A stretch of DNA of 64,000 nt from Pyrinomonadaceae bacterium (GTDB lineage Bacteria > Acidobacteriota > Blastocatellia > Pyrinomonadales > Pyrinomonadaceae), in assembly GCA_019186825.1 (NCBI GenBank), contig JABARP010000002.1, positions 1 through 64,000 of the forward strand. Reading direction: 5' to 3'. A program made the position numbers and the translations under genes. The notes below the pieces were generated by a model. The model did not search any database, had not been told where the DNA came from, and saw only the letters and a program-made list of their open reading frames with translations. Positions within the stretch are counted from its first letter, which is position 1. Each line of letters begins with the position of its first letter. Shown in pieces: positions 37,939 through 47,173 of this stretch.

Positions 37939-40644
37939 CTACAACTCCGTGGCCGCGATCTTCTCGATCGTATAAGCCTCGATCTCGTCCTCAACCTTGA
38001 TATCGTTGAAGTTCACGAGGCTGATACCGCATTCGAAACCATTCTTAACCTCGTTCACGTCTTCCTTGAACCTCTTGAGGGACGCGATATCACCGTCCCA
38101 GATCACAACACCGTCTCGGATCAATCGTGCCTTTGCCTGACGACGGACAACACCGTCGATCACGCGGCATCCGGCAATTGTGCCAAGACGCGATACCTTG
38201 AACGTTTCCTGAACAACGGCCTTACCGAGAATGACCTCTTTCTCGATAGCGTCGAGCATTCCGATCATCGCGGCCCTGATCTCTTCTTCTACCTTATAAA
38301 TGATCGAATGGAGTCGGATATCGACGTCCTCGTGTTTTGCAACATCCGAGGCTCGTGATTCGGGCCGGACGTTGAAACCAATGATGACAACGGCGGTCGA
38401 AGCATTGTCTGCCTGAGTGGCCGAAGCAAGAAGCACGTCGGATTCCGCGATGGCTCCAACGCCTGCGCGAATAACGCGAACCTTCACCTTCTCGGTCGAG
38501 AGTTTTTCGAGCGTCGCACGCAAGACTTCGACAGAGCCTTGGACGTCGGCCTTCAGAATGACAAGAAGTTCCTTGATCTCTGCCTGGCCGAGAGATTCGA
38601 TACCGCGGCTCGAACTCTTCACCATCGCGGCCTGCCGAGCGTGCATTTGACGCTGACCGGCTATCGCCTGTGCCCGATCGATATCGGCAACAACCTGGAA
38701 TGTATCACCTGCCTGGGGCACGCCTTGAAGGCCAAGGACCTCGACCGGCGTCGCCGGCGGGGCCTCGGTGACGTTTTCTCCGCGATCCGAGAACATTGCC
38801 CGAACCTTGCCGGAAAACTGCCCGACGATGAACGGATCGCCAACCCGCAGCGTTCCCTGCTGGACAAGTGCTGTTGCGACGGCACCTCGGCCTTTGTCGA
38901 GCTTAGCTTCAAGAACAACGCCTGAAGCACGTCGAGTTGGGCTTGCCTTCAGGTCGAGAATATCTGCCTGAAGCAGCACGGTCTCAAGAAGTGTATCCAG
39001 ATTCTGATGCTTCTTTGCGGAGACCGGGATCATCTCTATATCGCCGCCCCAATCAGATGGCTGAAGGCCTAATCCCGCAAGCCCTTGCTTGACCTTGTCA
39101 GGATTCGCATCGGGTTTGTCGATCTTGTTGATCGCGACGATGATCGGCACGCCGGCAGCTTTCGAGTGCTCGACGGCTTCGACCGTCTGCGGCATGACGC
39201 CGTCATCTGCAGCAACGACAAGGATCACGATGTCGGTCGCCTTCGCACCTCGCGCACGCATCATTGTGAAGGCTTCGTGACCCGGAGTGTCGAGAAACAC
39301 AACGCGCCGATCTTCACCGGGTTTATCCGGATTCGGAACAAAGACGCTGTATGCACCAATGTGCTGCGTGATACCGCCTGCTTCGCCCTCCGCAACATTT
39401 CCTGAGCGGATCGCATCGAGCAGCGATGTCTTGCCATGGTCAACGTGTCCCATCACGGTGATGACCGGAGCACGCGGCAATTCGATGTCATCCGCATCGG
39501 CAGCGATCAGCTCCTCGAACTCCTGCTCGATCACCATCTCTTCGAAAGGAACGAAGGTCAGGTCAAAGCCGTATTCGAGTGCCATTTCGATCGCCATCTT
39601 CTCGCCGATCGCCTGATTGAGCGTCGCGAAGACCCCGCGTTTGATCAGAAGCTGAACGATATCCCTCGGCGTAATTCCGAGTGCCTCAGCAAATTCGCGT
39701 ACCGTTGCGCCGTCAACCAATCGTATCGATCGAAGCTCGCCGGTTGGTGTACCGACCTGATCGAGAATACGCTCTTCGATCGAGCGCTTTTGCGGCACAT
39801 CAATATCGCGTTCTGCGTTTTTGGCATTTCGATCATTCGTCTTCCGACCACCTGAACGTCCGGGCCTTCGCCGGTTATCGGCAGGCGGTGTATAGACCAA
39901 TTTCGGGTCGGCGGTCTCGCCGCTTGTACCGCGAAACTGCCTTTCGCCTGAAAGGCGGCCCGTACGCGTCGGGCCTTCGGTTACAACGCGTTCGCCTGGC
40001 TTGATACCTTTCTGGATAGCACCGGGCGTCAAAGTAAGTCGCTTTACGGTCGTTCCAGACGGTTTTACCGGCTTTTCAACGACCTCTACCGGGGCCTCAA
40101 CGTTCTCTTCAGCCGAAGCTTCTTCAACGACCGGTTCAGCGACTGTTTCGGCATCCGCCTTGGGGGCCTCAGTCTCAGCCTTTAGCCTCGAGGCCTTTAC
40201 GATACGTTTTTTCGCAGCCGGTTTCTCTTCTTCGACCGGCTCTTCTGCCTTCTCGGCCGCCTTTGCCTTAGCCGCAAGGGTCTTTACCTTGACGGCTGTT
40301 GCCTTCTTCGCAGGTGCCTTCGCCTTCTCCGCGGCTGGAGCCTCTGCTACCGGTTCGACATCAGTTTTGGGAGCTTCAACAGCTTCGCCCTCGTGAGCGT
40401 CTTCCTCGACGGGGCCACTGGCCTTTTTGACCGTAGCCTTTATGACCTTGATCTGGCGCTTTGGAGCGGGTTCGGCCTTCGGAAAGTACTTCGCCTTGAC
40501 CTTTTCGGCAAACTCTACGCTGACCGAGTTTGATGCAACACTCACATCAGCGCCGAGCCGGCGCAGGTCTTCCATTACGCGCTTGGTGTCTTGTTTCACC
40601 TCACGCGCAAGATCGTAAATTCGAACGGATTTTCGAACCGCCAT
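37939..40644 (-). CDS. infB: Translation initiation factor IF-2
   Basis: 901 residues. The IF2-N domain at the start ([21 protein letters not shown], shortened) is followed by a long Ala/Lys/Glu-rich linker (about 75-250), a second IF2-N domain ([20 protein letters not shown]), then the GTPase domain from about residue 390 with [22 protein letters not shown] and NKID, and the C-terminal beta-barrels that bind fMet-tRNA. It lies 76 bases after nusA. Confidence 0.99.
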   Translation of the reverse strand: MAVRKSVRIYDLAREVKQDTKRVMEDLRRLGADVSVASNSVSVEFAEKVKAKYFPKAEPAPKRQIKVIKATVKKASGPVEEDAHEGEAVEAPKTDVEPVAEAPAAEKAKAPAKKATAVKVKTLAAKAKAAEKAEEPVEEEKPAAKKRIVKASRLKAETEAPKADAETVAEPVVEEASAEENVEAPVEVVEKPVKPSGTTVKRLTLTPGAIQKGIKPGERVVTEGPTRTGRLSGERQFRGTSGETADPKLVYTPPADNRRRPGRSGGRKTNDRNAKNAERDIDVPQKRSIEERILDQVGTPTGELRSIRLVDGATVREFAEALGITPRDIVQLLIKRGVFATLNQAIGEKMAIEMALEYGFDLTFVPFEEMVIEQEFEELIAADADDIELPRAPVITVMGHVDHGKTSLLDAIRSGNVAEGEAGGITQHIGAYSVFVPNPDKPGEDRRVVFLDTPGHEAFTMMRARGAKATDIVILVVAADDGVMPQTVEAVEHSKAAGVPIIVAINKIDKPDANPDKVKQGLAGLGLQPSDWGGDIEMIPVSAKKHQNLDTLLETVLLQADILDLKASPTRRASGVVLEAKLDKGRGAVATALVQQGTLRVGDPFIVGQFSGKVRAMFSDRGENVTEAPPATPVEVLGLQGVPQAGDTFQVVADIDRAQAIAGQRQMHARQAAMVKSSSRGIESLGQAEIKELLVILKADVQGSVEVLRATLEKLSTEKVKVRVIRAGVGAIAESDVLLASATQADNASTAVVIIGFNVRPESRASDVAKHEDVDIRLHSIIYKVEEEIRAAMIGMLDAIEKEVILGKAVVQETFKVSRLGTIAGCRVIDGVVRRQAKARLIRDGVVIWDGDIASLKRFKEDVNEVKNGFECGISLVNFNDIKVEDEIEAYTIEKIAATEL

Positions 40645-40720
40645 AAATTACCTAAAAGAACTCGACCCAACTTGACCGCGGGTCCCATCAATTCGCCCAA
40701 AGAGCGAAAGCTAAAGGCTG

Positions 40721-42205
40721 CTACGCTGCATTGCCACCTTCCGCAGCTTCGTCCGGCCCCTCAGAACCAACCGCCTCTCCGTCCGAACTAGCTTCAGTAC
40801 CAACTGTCTCAGCGGCTACTTCTTCCACGACGCCTTCGCTAGCTTCGGCCTCTTCCAATGCCTCGGTCTCAGCTTCGCCTTCCGCTGCACCACCTTCGGT
40901 CATCCCCTCGACCTCTTGATTTCGCGCGTCGACGATCTGCTTGGCGGAGGCAAGAATGGCCTCGGCCTCATCCAAGCTGATATCAAGGAACTCGACGAGG
41001 TCATCGACCGATGTGGAAGCCAATGTCTCAACATCGGTGATCCCGTTCTCCGCAAGAAGTTCTGCCTGGCCGGAGTTAACACCCTCAAGTGCAGAGACCG
41101 GCACTGCCTCGCCCGATGCCATCATACGGCCCATTTCAAGAGCGACCGCCTTCTTGATGACGTCCTCGCTCACGATCTTGATATCCCAACCCACGAGACG
41201 GGCAGCCAGCCGAACGTTCTGGCCCTTCTTACCGATAGCGAGACTTAGCTGGTCCTCGCCGACGATAACGTCCATCTTACGTTCGTTGATATCCGTGATA
41301 CGGACTTGCGACACCTTCGCAGGTGAGAGAGCGTTTGCCGCAAAAACGGAAGGTTCATCCGACCACTCGATGATATCGATCTTTTCACCACGCAGTTCCT
41401 TGATGATGTTCTGAACGCGAGAGCCTTTCATACCAACACAGGCTCCGACCGGATCGACATCCTTTTCGTTCGAAGTGACAGCGATCTTCGCTCGATCGCC
41501 CGGTTCGCGAACTGCGGATTTGATCACGACCGTCTCGTCATAGATCTCCGGAACCTCCATTTCGAAAAGCTTCTTGAGCAACTCGGCAGAAGCACGGGAG
41601 GCCCGTATTTGCTGGCCGCGAGGCTCCTTTGATACCTCGATAATGACAGCACGGATGCGTTCGCCTTGATTCCAGCTCTCTCCGCGCGAAAGTTCCTTGC
41701 GTTCGATAATGGCCTCAAGGTTATTGCCGAGGTCCATAATGAGATCGCCGCGTTCGAAACGCTTTACAACCCCGTTGATCAGCGTCCCGATACGATCGAC
41801 ATATTCGTCGTAGACCTTCTCGCGGATCGCCTCGCGAACTTTCTGCACGAGGATCTGCTTTGCGGTCTGAGCCGCGATACGGCCCATTTCCTCCTGCGGA
41901 AGTGGGATAAGCAGAGCATCACCGACCTCAATCTCGTCGCCTGCCAGTTCCTGCGCCTCTGCCAAAGAAAGTTCTGCGGAAGGGTTCTCAACCTCTTCGA
42001 CAACGGTCTTTTGAACGGCGATCTCGATCTGGCTTTCTTCGTTGTTCCATTCGACCTGGATGCTGTCACCGAACTTGTCATGAGCTTTGAATTGCTTCCT
42101 GGCAGCTGCCTTTACAGCCTCCTTCATCGCCTCGATCACGAGATCGCGGTCAATGCCTTGTTCGTTGCACAGTACTTCTATGCTTTGTCCGATTGATGAT
42201 GTCAT
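40721..42205 (-). CDS. nusA: Transcription termination/antitermination factor NusA
   Basis: 494 residues: an N-terminal RNA-polymerase-binding domain (about 1-125), S1 domain (INGVVKRFERGDLIMDLG), two KH domains (VGACVGMKGSRVQNIIKEL; LSLAIGKKGQNVRLAARL) and one helix-hairpin-helix-like acidic repeat, then a disordered tail of about 50 residues made largely of Glu, Ala, Gly and Ser. The tail is longer than in most NusA. It modulates pausing and termination; a hairpin before rimP may be its own target. Confidence 0.98.
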   Translation of the reverse strand: MTSSIGQSIEVLCNEQGIDRDLVIEAMKEAVKAAARKQFKAHDKFGDSIQVEWNNEESQIEIAVQKTVVEEVENPSAELSLAEAQELAGDEIEVGDALLIPLPQEEMGRIAAQTAKQILVQKVREAIREKVYDEYVDRIGTLINGVVKRFERGDLIMDLGNNLEAIIERKELSRGESWNQGERIRAVIIEVSKEPRGQQIRASRASAELLKKLFEMEVPEIYDETVVIKSAVREPGDRAKIAVTSNEKDVDPVGACVGMKGSRVQNIIKELRGEKIDIIEWSDEPSVFAANALSPAKVSQVRITDINERKMDVIVGEDQLSLAIGKKGQNVRLAARLVGWDIKIVSEDVIKKAVALEMGRMMASGEAVPVSALEGVNSGQAELLAENGITDVETLASTSVDDLVEFLDISLDEAEAILASAKQIVDARNQEVEGMTEGGAAEGEAETEALEEAEASEGVVEEVAAETVGTEASSDGEAVGSEGPDEAAEGGNAA

Positions 42206-42251
42206 ACAAAGTTCACGCTAATAAAACTTACGCGCTCCCTGCGATTGCTGC

Positions 42252-42761
42252 TTATTTTTTCTTGGCTTTTCCGCCCTTCAATTCTTTACCGAGATCGATC
42301 TTCAGGTTCGCTTTCTTGACCTGCGAATAATCGAACTCCACAATTCCCTTACTCCGATCCTCGAACGATATCGTGGATCCATTCACGCCGCGAATGTGTC
42401 CGACAAAATTTTTCTGGCCGTCTTGCTCGTCAATCAACGCGACCTTTGCAAGCTCTCCGGTGAATCGATCGAAATCGGCAATGCTGTAAAGCTGCCTCTC
42501 GATCCCCGGCGAGGATATCTCCAGCGTATATGTCCCGGGAACGACATCGCGGGCATCCAGGACGGCCTCGATCTTGTGCGAGAAATTTGTGCAGTCGTCC
42601 AAGGTTACGCCCTCCGGCTTATCGATAAAGATCCTGAGCACAGAGTCACGCTTTGACCCTAAGATCTCGACATGGACAAGTTCGACCCTATTGTCCTCGG
42701 CAATTCCTTTTGCGATAGCCGAAATCTCTTCAACAAGCGATTCCAATTTCTCTTTCAACAC
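42252..42761 (-). CDS. rimP: Ribosome maturation factor RimP
   Basis: 169 residues from GTG at 42761. The N-terminal alpha/beta domain (VELVHVEILGSKRDSVLRIF, CTNFSHKIEAVLD, LEISSPGIERQL) is followed by an SH3-like C-terminal domain and a Lys/Gly tail. RimP assists 30S assembly. First gene of the rimP-nusA-infB-rbfA-nrnA operon. Confidence 0.95.
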   Translation of the reverse strand: MLKEKLESLVEEISAIAKGIAEDNRVELVHVEILGSKRDSVLRIFIDKPEGVTLDDCTNFSHKIEAVLDARDVVPGTYTLEISSPGIERQLYSIADFDRFTGELAKVALIDEQDGQKNFVGHIRGVNGSTISFEDRSKGIVEFDYSQVKKANLKIDLGKELKGGKAKKK

Positions 42762-42782
42762 CAGCCTTTACAATCTTCCGCT

Positions 42783-42816
42783 AAAAAAACAAAAAGTGGG
42801 CTCAAACGACCCACTT
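42783..42816 (-). terminator. Intrinsic terminator or attenuator in the rimP leader
   Basis: On the minus strand a perfect seven-base stem (AAGTGGG/CCCACTT, loop of nine) is followed by TTTTTGTTTTTTT. It lies 22 bases before the rimP start and 171 bases after the stop of the gene at 42987. Confidence 0.75.
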
Positions 42817-42853
42817 GATACGTCCGGAAATTTACGCATCGCGGCAAACGATA

Positions 42854-42883
42854 ATATTACATTAGTTTGCAGACAGTTTGCAA
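42854..42883 (-). promoter_or_regulatory. Candidate promoter of the rimP operon
   Basis: On the minus strand TTGCAA (42883-42878), an 18-base spacer and TAATAT (42859-42854). If used, transcription would begin near 42847 and cross the hairpin at 42816-42783 before reaching rimP. Confidence 0.4.
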
Positions 42884-42986
42884 GCGAATTTAGGTTTCAG
42901 TACAAATTCCGCTATCTTGCCCATTTCACAGCCGGCGAGCTCGATGTCCACACAAAAAAGCGGCTTCCAACCGGAGAAAAGGGGTT

Positions 42987-43385
42987 CTAGGCCTTCTTGA
43001 CGGCCTCCAGGGCTTTTGAGACGGCAGAGAATTTTGACGAAAGCTCAGCTAGACGTGTTTCGCTTTGCTCGGCAATAAACTCCTCCAAAAGCACGGCGAA
43101 CTCGCGTGTCTCAGCCAAAAGGCGCTTCGCCTCCTTCTCGACCTGGCCGGTAGAATTCTTGCCGGCAGCGGTCTTTTTGGCTTCGGCGACGCCCCAGTGC
43201 GTGATCCGCAGGACGTTCACACGCGATTCGGTCACCCATCCTTCCTTTTTCATTTGAGAGACGATGCTGTCAATGCTAGGAAAGTATCCTGCTTTCTTCG
43301 TAAGGTCAACGAAATCAACATCGACGTTCTCACGTCCCTTGGTGACCTCGTAAAGCTTTTGCAGCATCTTGTGATAAGGATCCAT
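42987..43385 (-). CDS. Small helical protein of unknown function
   Basis: 132 residues. The first about 70 residues look like a winged-helix-type fold (SIDSIVSQMKKEGWVTESRV, VLRITHWGVAEAKK); the rest is a predicted long amphipathic helix or coiled coil (EKEAKRLLAETREFAVLLEE, LAELSSKFSAVSKALEAVKK). No signal peptide or membrane segment. It begins 16 bases after the ROK kinase stop and may be co-transcribed with it. No name recognised; a small DNA-binding protein is possible. Confidence 0.72.
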   Translation of the reverse strand: MDPYHKMLQKLYEVTKGRENVDVDFVDLTKKAGYFPSIDSIVSQMKKEGWVTESRVNVLRITHWGVAEAKKTAAGKNSTGQVEKEAKRLLAETREFAVLLEEFIAEQSETRLAELSSKFSAVSKALEAVKKA

Positions 43386-43400
43386 AGCGATCTTTTAAGT

Positions 43401-44312
43401 CTAAAGCTGTTGAAATGTGTATTTTGCAGCCCCGAGAACTCCGGCGTCATCACCCAACAAGGCGCGAACTATTTTAACACGACTTCCCCGGTCCGGCAGC
43501 GAGTTTTCGATGAGAGCAGCCGTAACGGGCTCAAAAAACTGAGCCCAACCGTTCGCGACGCCGCCGCCAACCACAAAAATATCCGGGGAAAGCAGATTAT
43601 TTATGATCGCGAGTCCAAACCCGAGGGAACTGCCCATTTGAGCAAAGATGGCTTTCGCCTCCGGATCACCGGCTTCCGCTAGATCAAAGACGGCCTCCGA
43701 CGTTGTGACCTGTAACCCGCGCTCTTTCGCTTGCCGGACGATGGCCGTTGCCGAGCAATATTGTTCGAGACAGCCTCTTCGTCCACAGCCGCACGCCTCG
43801 CCTCCACTAACGATCGTTATATGGCCGATCTCGCCCGCTCCGCCGGCGACTCCGACGTAAAGCCTGCTATCTACTATTAGCCCGCCGCCGACACCTGTAC
43901 CCAGCGTGATCCCTACCACGTTACGCGTGCCCTTAGAAGCTCCAAGCCAATATTCGCCAAGCGTCGCGGCAGATGCATCGTTTACCGGCACCACTTCAAG
44001 GTTCAAGCGTCGCCCTAGCTCTTCCTTGATGTTCGTCCCGGCAAGTTGCGGGATGTTGGGTAAACTTCCGAGCACTCCGCCATCATCAAGCTCGGTTGTA
44101 GGTATCGCAGCGCCGAAGGCTGCGAACTCGACATCTCCGGCCTCTTCACGACAAGCCTTTGCAAGGCGAGCGATCTCATCGTAGACCTCGCCCGAAGTTC
44201 GTCGACCAGTCGATGAATGCTGACGAGCGAGTATGTCACCACTCTCTGTGACCGCAACCACTCTTACGTTCGTCCCGCCGAGATCCAGGGCAAGGGCGGC
44301 TCTTTCAGTCAT
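43401..44312 (-). CDS. ROK-family sugar kinase (glucokinase-like)
   Basis: 303 residues. The phosphate loop ALDLGGTNVRVVAV, catalytic region NDASAATLGEYWLGAS, ROK signature and the zinc-binding loop CGCGRRGCLEQYCSA are all present. There is no helix-turn-helix, so it is an enzyme rather than a NagC/XylR-type repressor. It phosphorylates glucose or a related hexose with ATP in the cytoplasm. It lies seven bases after a XylF-like sugar-binding lipoprotein gene, so the two probably handle one imported sugar. Confidence 0.92.
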   Translation of the reverse strand: MTERAALALDLGGTNVRVVAVTESGDILARQHSSTGRRTSGEVYDEIARLAKACREEAGDVEFAAFGAAIPTTELDDGGVLGSLPNIPQLAGTNIKEELGRRLNLEVVPVNDASAATLGEYWLGASKGTRNVVGITLGTGVGGGLIVDSRLYVGVAGGAGEIGHITIVSGGEACGCGRRGCLEQYCSATAIVRQAKERGLQVTTSEAVFDLAEAGDPEAKAIFAQMGSSLGFGLAIINNLLSPDIFVVGGGVANGWAQFFEPVTAALIENSLPDRGSRVKIVRALLGDDAGVLGAAKYTFQQL

Positions 44313-44319
44313 TCGGAGA

Positions 44320-45363
44320 TCAGGGCTTCTTGGGCCGGTCGGCTACGGGCACATTTTTATAAACATCGTCGTATTTCGCATAGCCATCCTTAATCACTGT
44401 GTCCATGAGATTGCCCTTATCCACAGAGATCACGTCAAGAAGGATCGCCGGAACCTCTTTCTTGATCGCGTCATTCATAAAAGGCTTGGTCTCGGTCAAA
44501 GGCTCTTTTTTTGCAAGTTTTACTGCAGCTTCAAGGGCCGTCGTTGCAAGCGGAATTATCGGCTTGTAAACCGTCATCGATTGCTTGCCTTCCGCGATAT
44601 TCTGCAGTGCGGCAAGGCCGGCATCCTGCCCGGTCACGATCACCTTTCCGGCCAAATTGCGGTTCGAGAGTGCCTCGATCACACCGCCCGCCATGCCGTC
44701 GTTCGAAACGACGAATGCCTGGACGTTGTCGCTGTTCGAAGTAAGTGCATTCTCCGCGAATTTCAATGCCTCGTCCGGTGCCCAGTTGTTGATGAATTGA
44801 TCAGCAACGATCTTGATATCGCCTTTGTCGATGGCAGGCTGCAGCACAGCCAGCTCGGACTTCTTCATTATGTGGGCATTATTATCGGTATTCGCACCAT
44901 AGACCATCACATAATTCCCCTTTGGCGCGTGCTCAAGCGCATATTCGGCGATCTTCTGCCCAATGACCGGAACTTGATGCGAAATGTAGGCATCGATCTT
45001 GTCGGAGTTAATAAGTCTGTCATAGCTAATGACCGGGACTCCCTGAGCCTTAGCCTTATCGACCATCATTGCCGCCTGTGTTGCGTCGTGCGGGGCAATG
45101 ACAAGGGCGTTGACACCCTGGGTCAAAAGATTATCAACATCATTCGCCTGCTTTTCGGCACTTGTGTCCGCAACCGTGATGATGCAGTTTACGTTCATCT
45201 TCTCGCAGGCAGCCTTGAATGCATCGTGATCCCGCTGCCAACGTTCCTCGCGGAGCGTATCCATAGCGAAACCTATCTTTAGTCGATTGTCCTGGACTCC
45301 GCTCCCGCACGAAACAGAAAGGCCCGCAAAGACCGCGAGAATCACAAATATTGTTTTCTTCAT
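44320..45363 (-). CDS. Sugar-binding lipoprotein of an ABC importer (XylF-like)
   Basis: 347 residues from ATG at 45363, where the lipoprotein signal begins (MKKTIFVILAVFAGLSVSC, lipobox LSVSC). The type I periplasmic-binding fold (Peripla_BP_4) has NRLKIGFAMDTLREERWQRD, VNALVIAPHDATQA, PVISYDRLI and VTGQDAGLAALQNIAEG, closest to D-xylose-binding proteins. The usual ATPase and permease (XylG/XylH) are not in the window, so the rest of the importer must be elsewhere. The lipid anchor is unusual for a Gram-negative and suggests tethering to the inner or outer membrane. Confidence 0.9.
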   Translation of the reverse strand: MKKTIFVILAVFAGLSVSCGSGVQDNRLKIGFAMDTLREERWQRDHDAFKAACEKMNVNCIITVADTSAEKQANDVDNLLTQGVNALVIAPHDATQAAMMVDKAKAQGVPVISYDRLINSDKIDAYISHQVPVIGQKIAEYALEHAPKGNYVMVYGANTDNNAHIMKKSELAVLQPAIDKGDIKIVADQFINNWAPDEALKFAENALTSNSDNVQAFVVSNDGMAGGVIEALSNRNLAGKVIVTGQDAGLAALQNIAEGKQSMTVYKPIIPLATTALEAAVKLAKKEPLTETKPFMNDAIKKEVPAILLDVISVDKGNLMDTVIKDGYAKYDDVYKNVPVADRPKKP

Positions 45364-45729
45364 CCGATATTGAAACCTCAGAAAAGTCTGATCTTTTGTT
45401 TGATGAGGCAATTAGAGCAAATTGTGCGGATTTGGGCAACAAAGCATGGTAGAATAGGTTGTTTTGGCCGCTCGCGAACCTGCCGATACGCCCTTTCCCC
45501 GCGGTCGCGGAAAATTTTCTTTTTTCTTGTTTGAATGATCGCGGATATGTGGTATAAATGATTATCAAATCTCAGCTTAGAAGTTTTTTGTTGAGCACCA
45601 TGCACGCGGTTTTCTAACTTTCGGCGTTTACGGGGGTTTTCATTGACATCCCCTCGTACTTCGTGTAAAAGATTGAATGGCTTGATTTTTTTGAACTTTA
45701 CTGACTTGGGCGATACAAAGAGGAGAAAT
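45364..45729 (+). promoter_or_regulatory. Divergent intergenic region with candidate promoters for the FecR-like pair
   Basis: No gene is supported in these 366 bases. Two plus-strand promoter candidates are visible: TTGACA (45643-45648)-17 bases-TAAAAG (45666-45671), giving a leader of about 50 bases, and farther up TTGAAT (45531-45536)-16 bases-TATAAA (45553-45558). The Shine-Dalgarno AAGAGGAG lies just before the ATG at 45730. Confidence 0.5.
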
Positions 45730-46323
45730 ATGAACAGCAAACTGTGGATTCGTAGAGCACTCTCAACGTGCTCGATGGTCGCAATATTCGCGACTTACTC
45801 AATGGTTGCTTTGGCGGCGACGCCAAAAGCTTCCGGGGAGCTTTTGGTGTCTGGATCGGATGACGCCGTTGTGACGGTGGATGGACAGTCGGCTCTCTCG
45901 GGCCGCACGATCTTCTCGGGCAGCACGATCGTTACGTCCGAAAATGCCTCGGCAATTCTAAGCTGTGCGGCGGCTGGGAGCATTAAACTCGCCCCGAACT
46001 CTACTGCCGTTGTTACCTTTGATGGTTCAACCCTTACCGCAAATTTGAACTCCGGCTCGCTGACCGTTGTCAGCTCTGCTCAACCGGTCGCGGTCACGAC
46101 CCCTTACGGTGTCGTCAGCATCAATGCGGGAGAGACCGCTGCCGCAAGTCAGGACTCCAATACGACCAAGAAAAAAGGCGGTTCCGCCTGGATCGTATGG
46201 GGTGTAATTTTCGGAGCGGCCGCAGTCGCCCTTATCGGCACGGCCGTTCTGGGCAGCGACTCTAACTTTGGCAGCGGCGGCACGGTCGTCCCCGGTCCTC
46301 CGACAACGAGTTCTGGAACATAG
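45730..46323 (+). CDS. Exported FecR-like domain protein, copy 1
   Basis: 197 residues from ATG at 45730, with a strong Shine-Dalgarno (AGAGGAG, six bases upstream). Signal peptide (MNSKLWIRRALSTCSMVAIF..., cleavage near ALAA), then a beta-rich FecR-like fold (about 40-140: VTVDGQSALSGRTIFSGSTI, GSIKLAPNSTAVVTFDG, GVVSINAGETAAA), a C-terminal transmembrane helix (SAWIVWGVIFGAAAVALIG) and a Gly/Pro/Ser/Thr tail. It shares the SGSTIVT core and the layout with the next gene, so the two are paralogues. There is no FecI-type sigma gene beside it. It precedes the polysaccharide precursor genes ugd and epimerase. Function unknown. Confidence 0.8.
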   Translation: MNSKLWIRRALSTCSMVAIFATYSMVALAATPKASGELLVSGSDDAVVTVDGQSALSGRTIFSGSTIVTSENASAILSCAAAGSIKLAPNSTAVVTFDGSTLTANLNSGSLTVVSSAQPVAVTTPYGVVSINAGETAAASQDSNTTKKKGGSAWIVWGVIFGAAAVALIGTAVLGSDSNFGSGGTVVPGPPTTSSGT

Positions 46324-46336
46324 GAGGATCTTATCA

Positions 46337-47044
46337 ATGATCGGCAAAAATAATTTTAAGAAACTAACTACAGCATTTACTCTCGCAGCCGTTTGGTGCG
46401 TTTATTCCATGGTCGCCTATGCAATGCCTGCGGGCACTGCCGCTGAGATCACCGTCTCAGGACAGGTTACGGTTAATGGACAAACGGCAGTATCAAATTC
46501 GACCATCGTCTCGGGCAGCACGATCGTGACTGGCCCGGCATCTAGTGCGACGATCAATCTTGGCAAAACGGGCCGCATCGAACTGCAGGCCGACACAACG
46601 CTTACCCTTACCTTCAGCGACGGCACGATCGTCGGCACGGTTTCGGCTGGTAAAGTACGCGTTGCGGATGCAGCCGGTGTTTCGACCACGATGGCGACAA
46701 AGAACGCGACTTTCATCGCAGATTCCAGCCAGGCTAATAACTTCGCACTCGAGGTTGAATGCTCACACGTTCACATTGACACGACTTCAGGTATGGTTAC
46801 CATGCGCGAAGGCACGGTTGACAAGCAGGTTGCTGCCGGCTCGTCCGCTGTTGCAGGCAATCTCGAACAGGCTGGCTGCAAGCCCTGCCTGCGTCCCGGC
46901 TCGGCTCCGCCGACCGCGATCGCTGGATGGCCGTGGCTCCTCGTTGTAGCCGGCGGCGTTGCCGGTGCAGCGATTTTCTTTGGTTCGCGCAATGGTGACA
47001 CAGAGATCGGCGGCGGCACCGTGATCGTCAGCCCGACCGCTTAG
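46337..47044 (+). CDS. Exported FecR-like domain protein, copy 2
   Basis: 235 residues from ATG at 46337 (AGGAGG nine bases upstream). Signal peptide (KKLTTAFTLAAVWCVYSMVAYA), FecR-like beta domain (about 30-170: VTVNGQTAVSNSTIVSGSTI, GRIELQADTTLTLTFSDG, KNATFIADSS), an added region with a possible disulfide pair (ECSHVHID; AGCKPCLRPG), a C-terminal transmembrane helix (WPWLLVVAGGVAGAAIFFG) and a short glycine-rich tail. Fourteen bases after copy 1 and ended by a terminator, so the pair is one transcript. It differs from copy 1 by about 40 extra residues. Function unknown. Confidence 0.8.
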   Translation: MIGKNNFKKLTTAFTLAAVWCVYSMVAYAMPAGTAAEITVSGQVTVNGQTAVSNSTIVSGSTIVTGPASSATINLGKTGRIELQADTTLTLTFSDGTIVGTVSAGKVRVADAAGVSTTMATKNATFIADSSQANNFALEVECSHVHIDTTSGMVTMREGTVDKQVAAGSSAVAGNLEQAGCKPCLRPGSAPPTAIAGWPWLLVVAGGVAGAAIFFGSRNGDTEIGGGTVIVSPTA

Positions 47045-47073
47045 TCGCATCAAGCGAGTTTGCTTCTTCCGAA

Positions 47074-47111
47074 TGCGGGTCATGTCCAGTCGACGTGACC
47101 CGCAAACTTTT
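47074..47111 (+). terminator. Terminator of the FecR-like pair
   Basis: TGCGGGTCA and TGACCCGCA form a perfect nine-base stem (47074-47104) over a 13-base loop, followed by AACTTTT, 30 bases after the stop at 47044. Confidence 0.7.
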
Positions 47112-47120
47112 GCCCTGAAT

Positions 47121-47148
47121 TTGATTATTGATTTTCAGTTTTTATATT
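47121..47148 (+). promoter_or_regulatory. Candidate ugd promoter
   Basis: TTGATT (47121-47126), 16-base spacer, TATATT (47143-47148), in an AT-rich stretch. Leader of about 20 bases; no Shine-Dalgarno precedes the ATG at 47174. Confidence 0.45.
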
Positions 47149-47173
47149 CTTAAGCCTTATATTTTCCCTTCAT

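Noticed and set aside
42891-42960. Possible 20-codon peptide on the minus strand in the rimP leader
   Set aside because: No ribosome-binding site and no supporting features.
45730-47044. FecR-type anti-sigma regulators
   Set aside because: They lack a cytoplasmic sigma-binding N-terminal domain, start with cleavable signal peptides and have no adjacent sigma gene.
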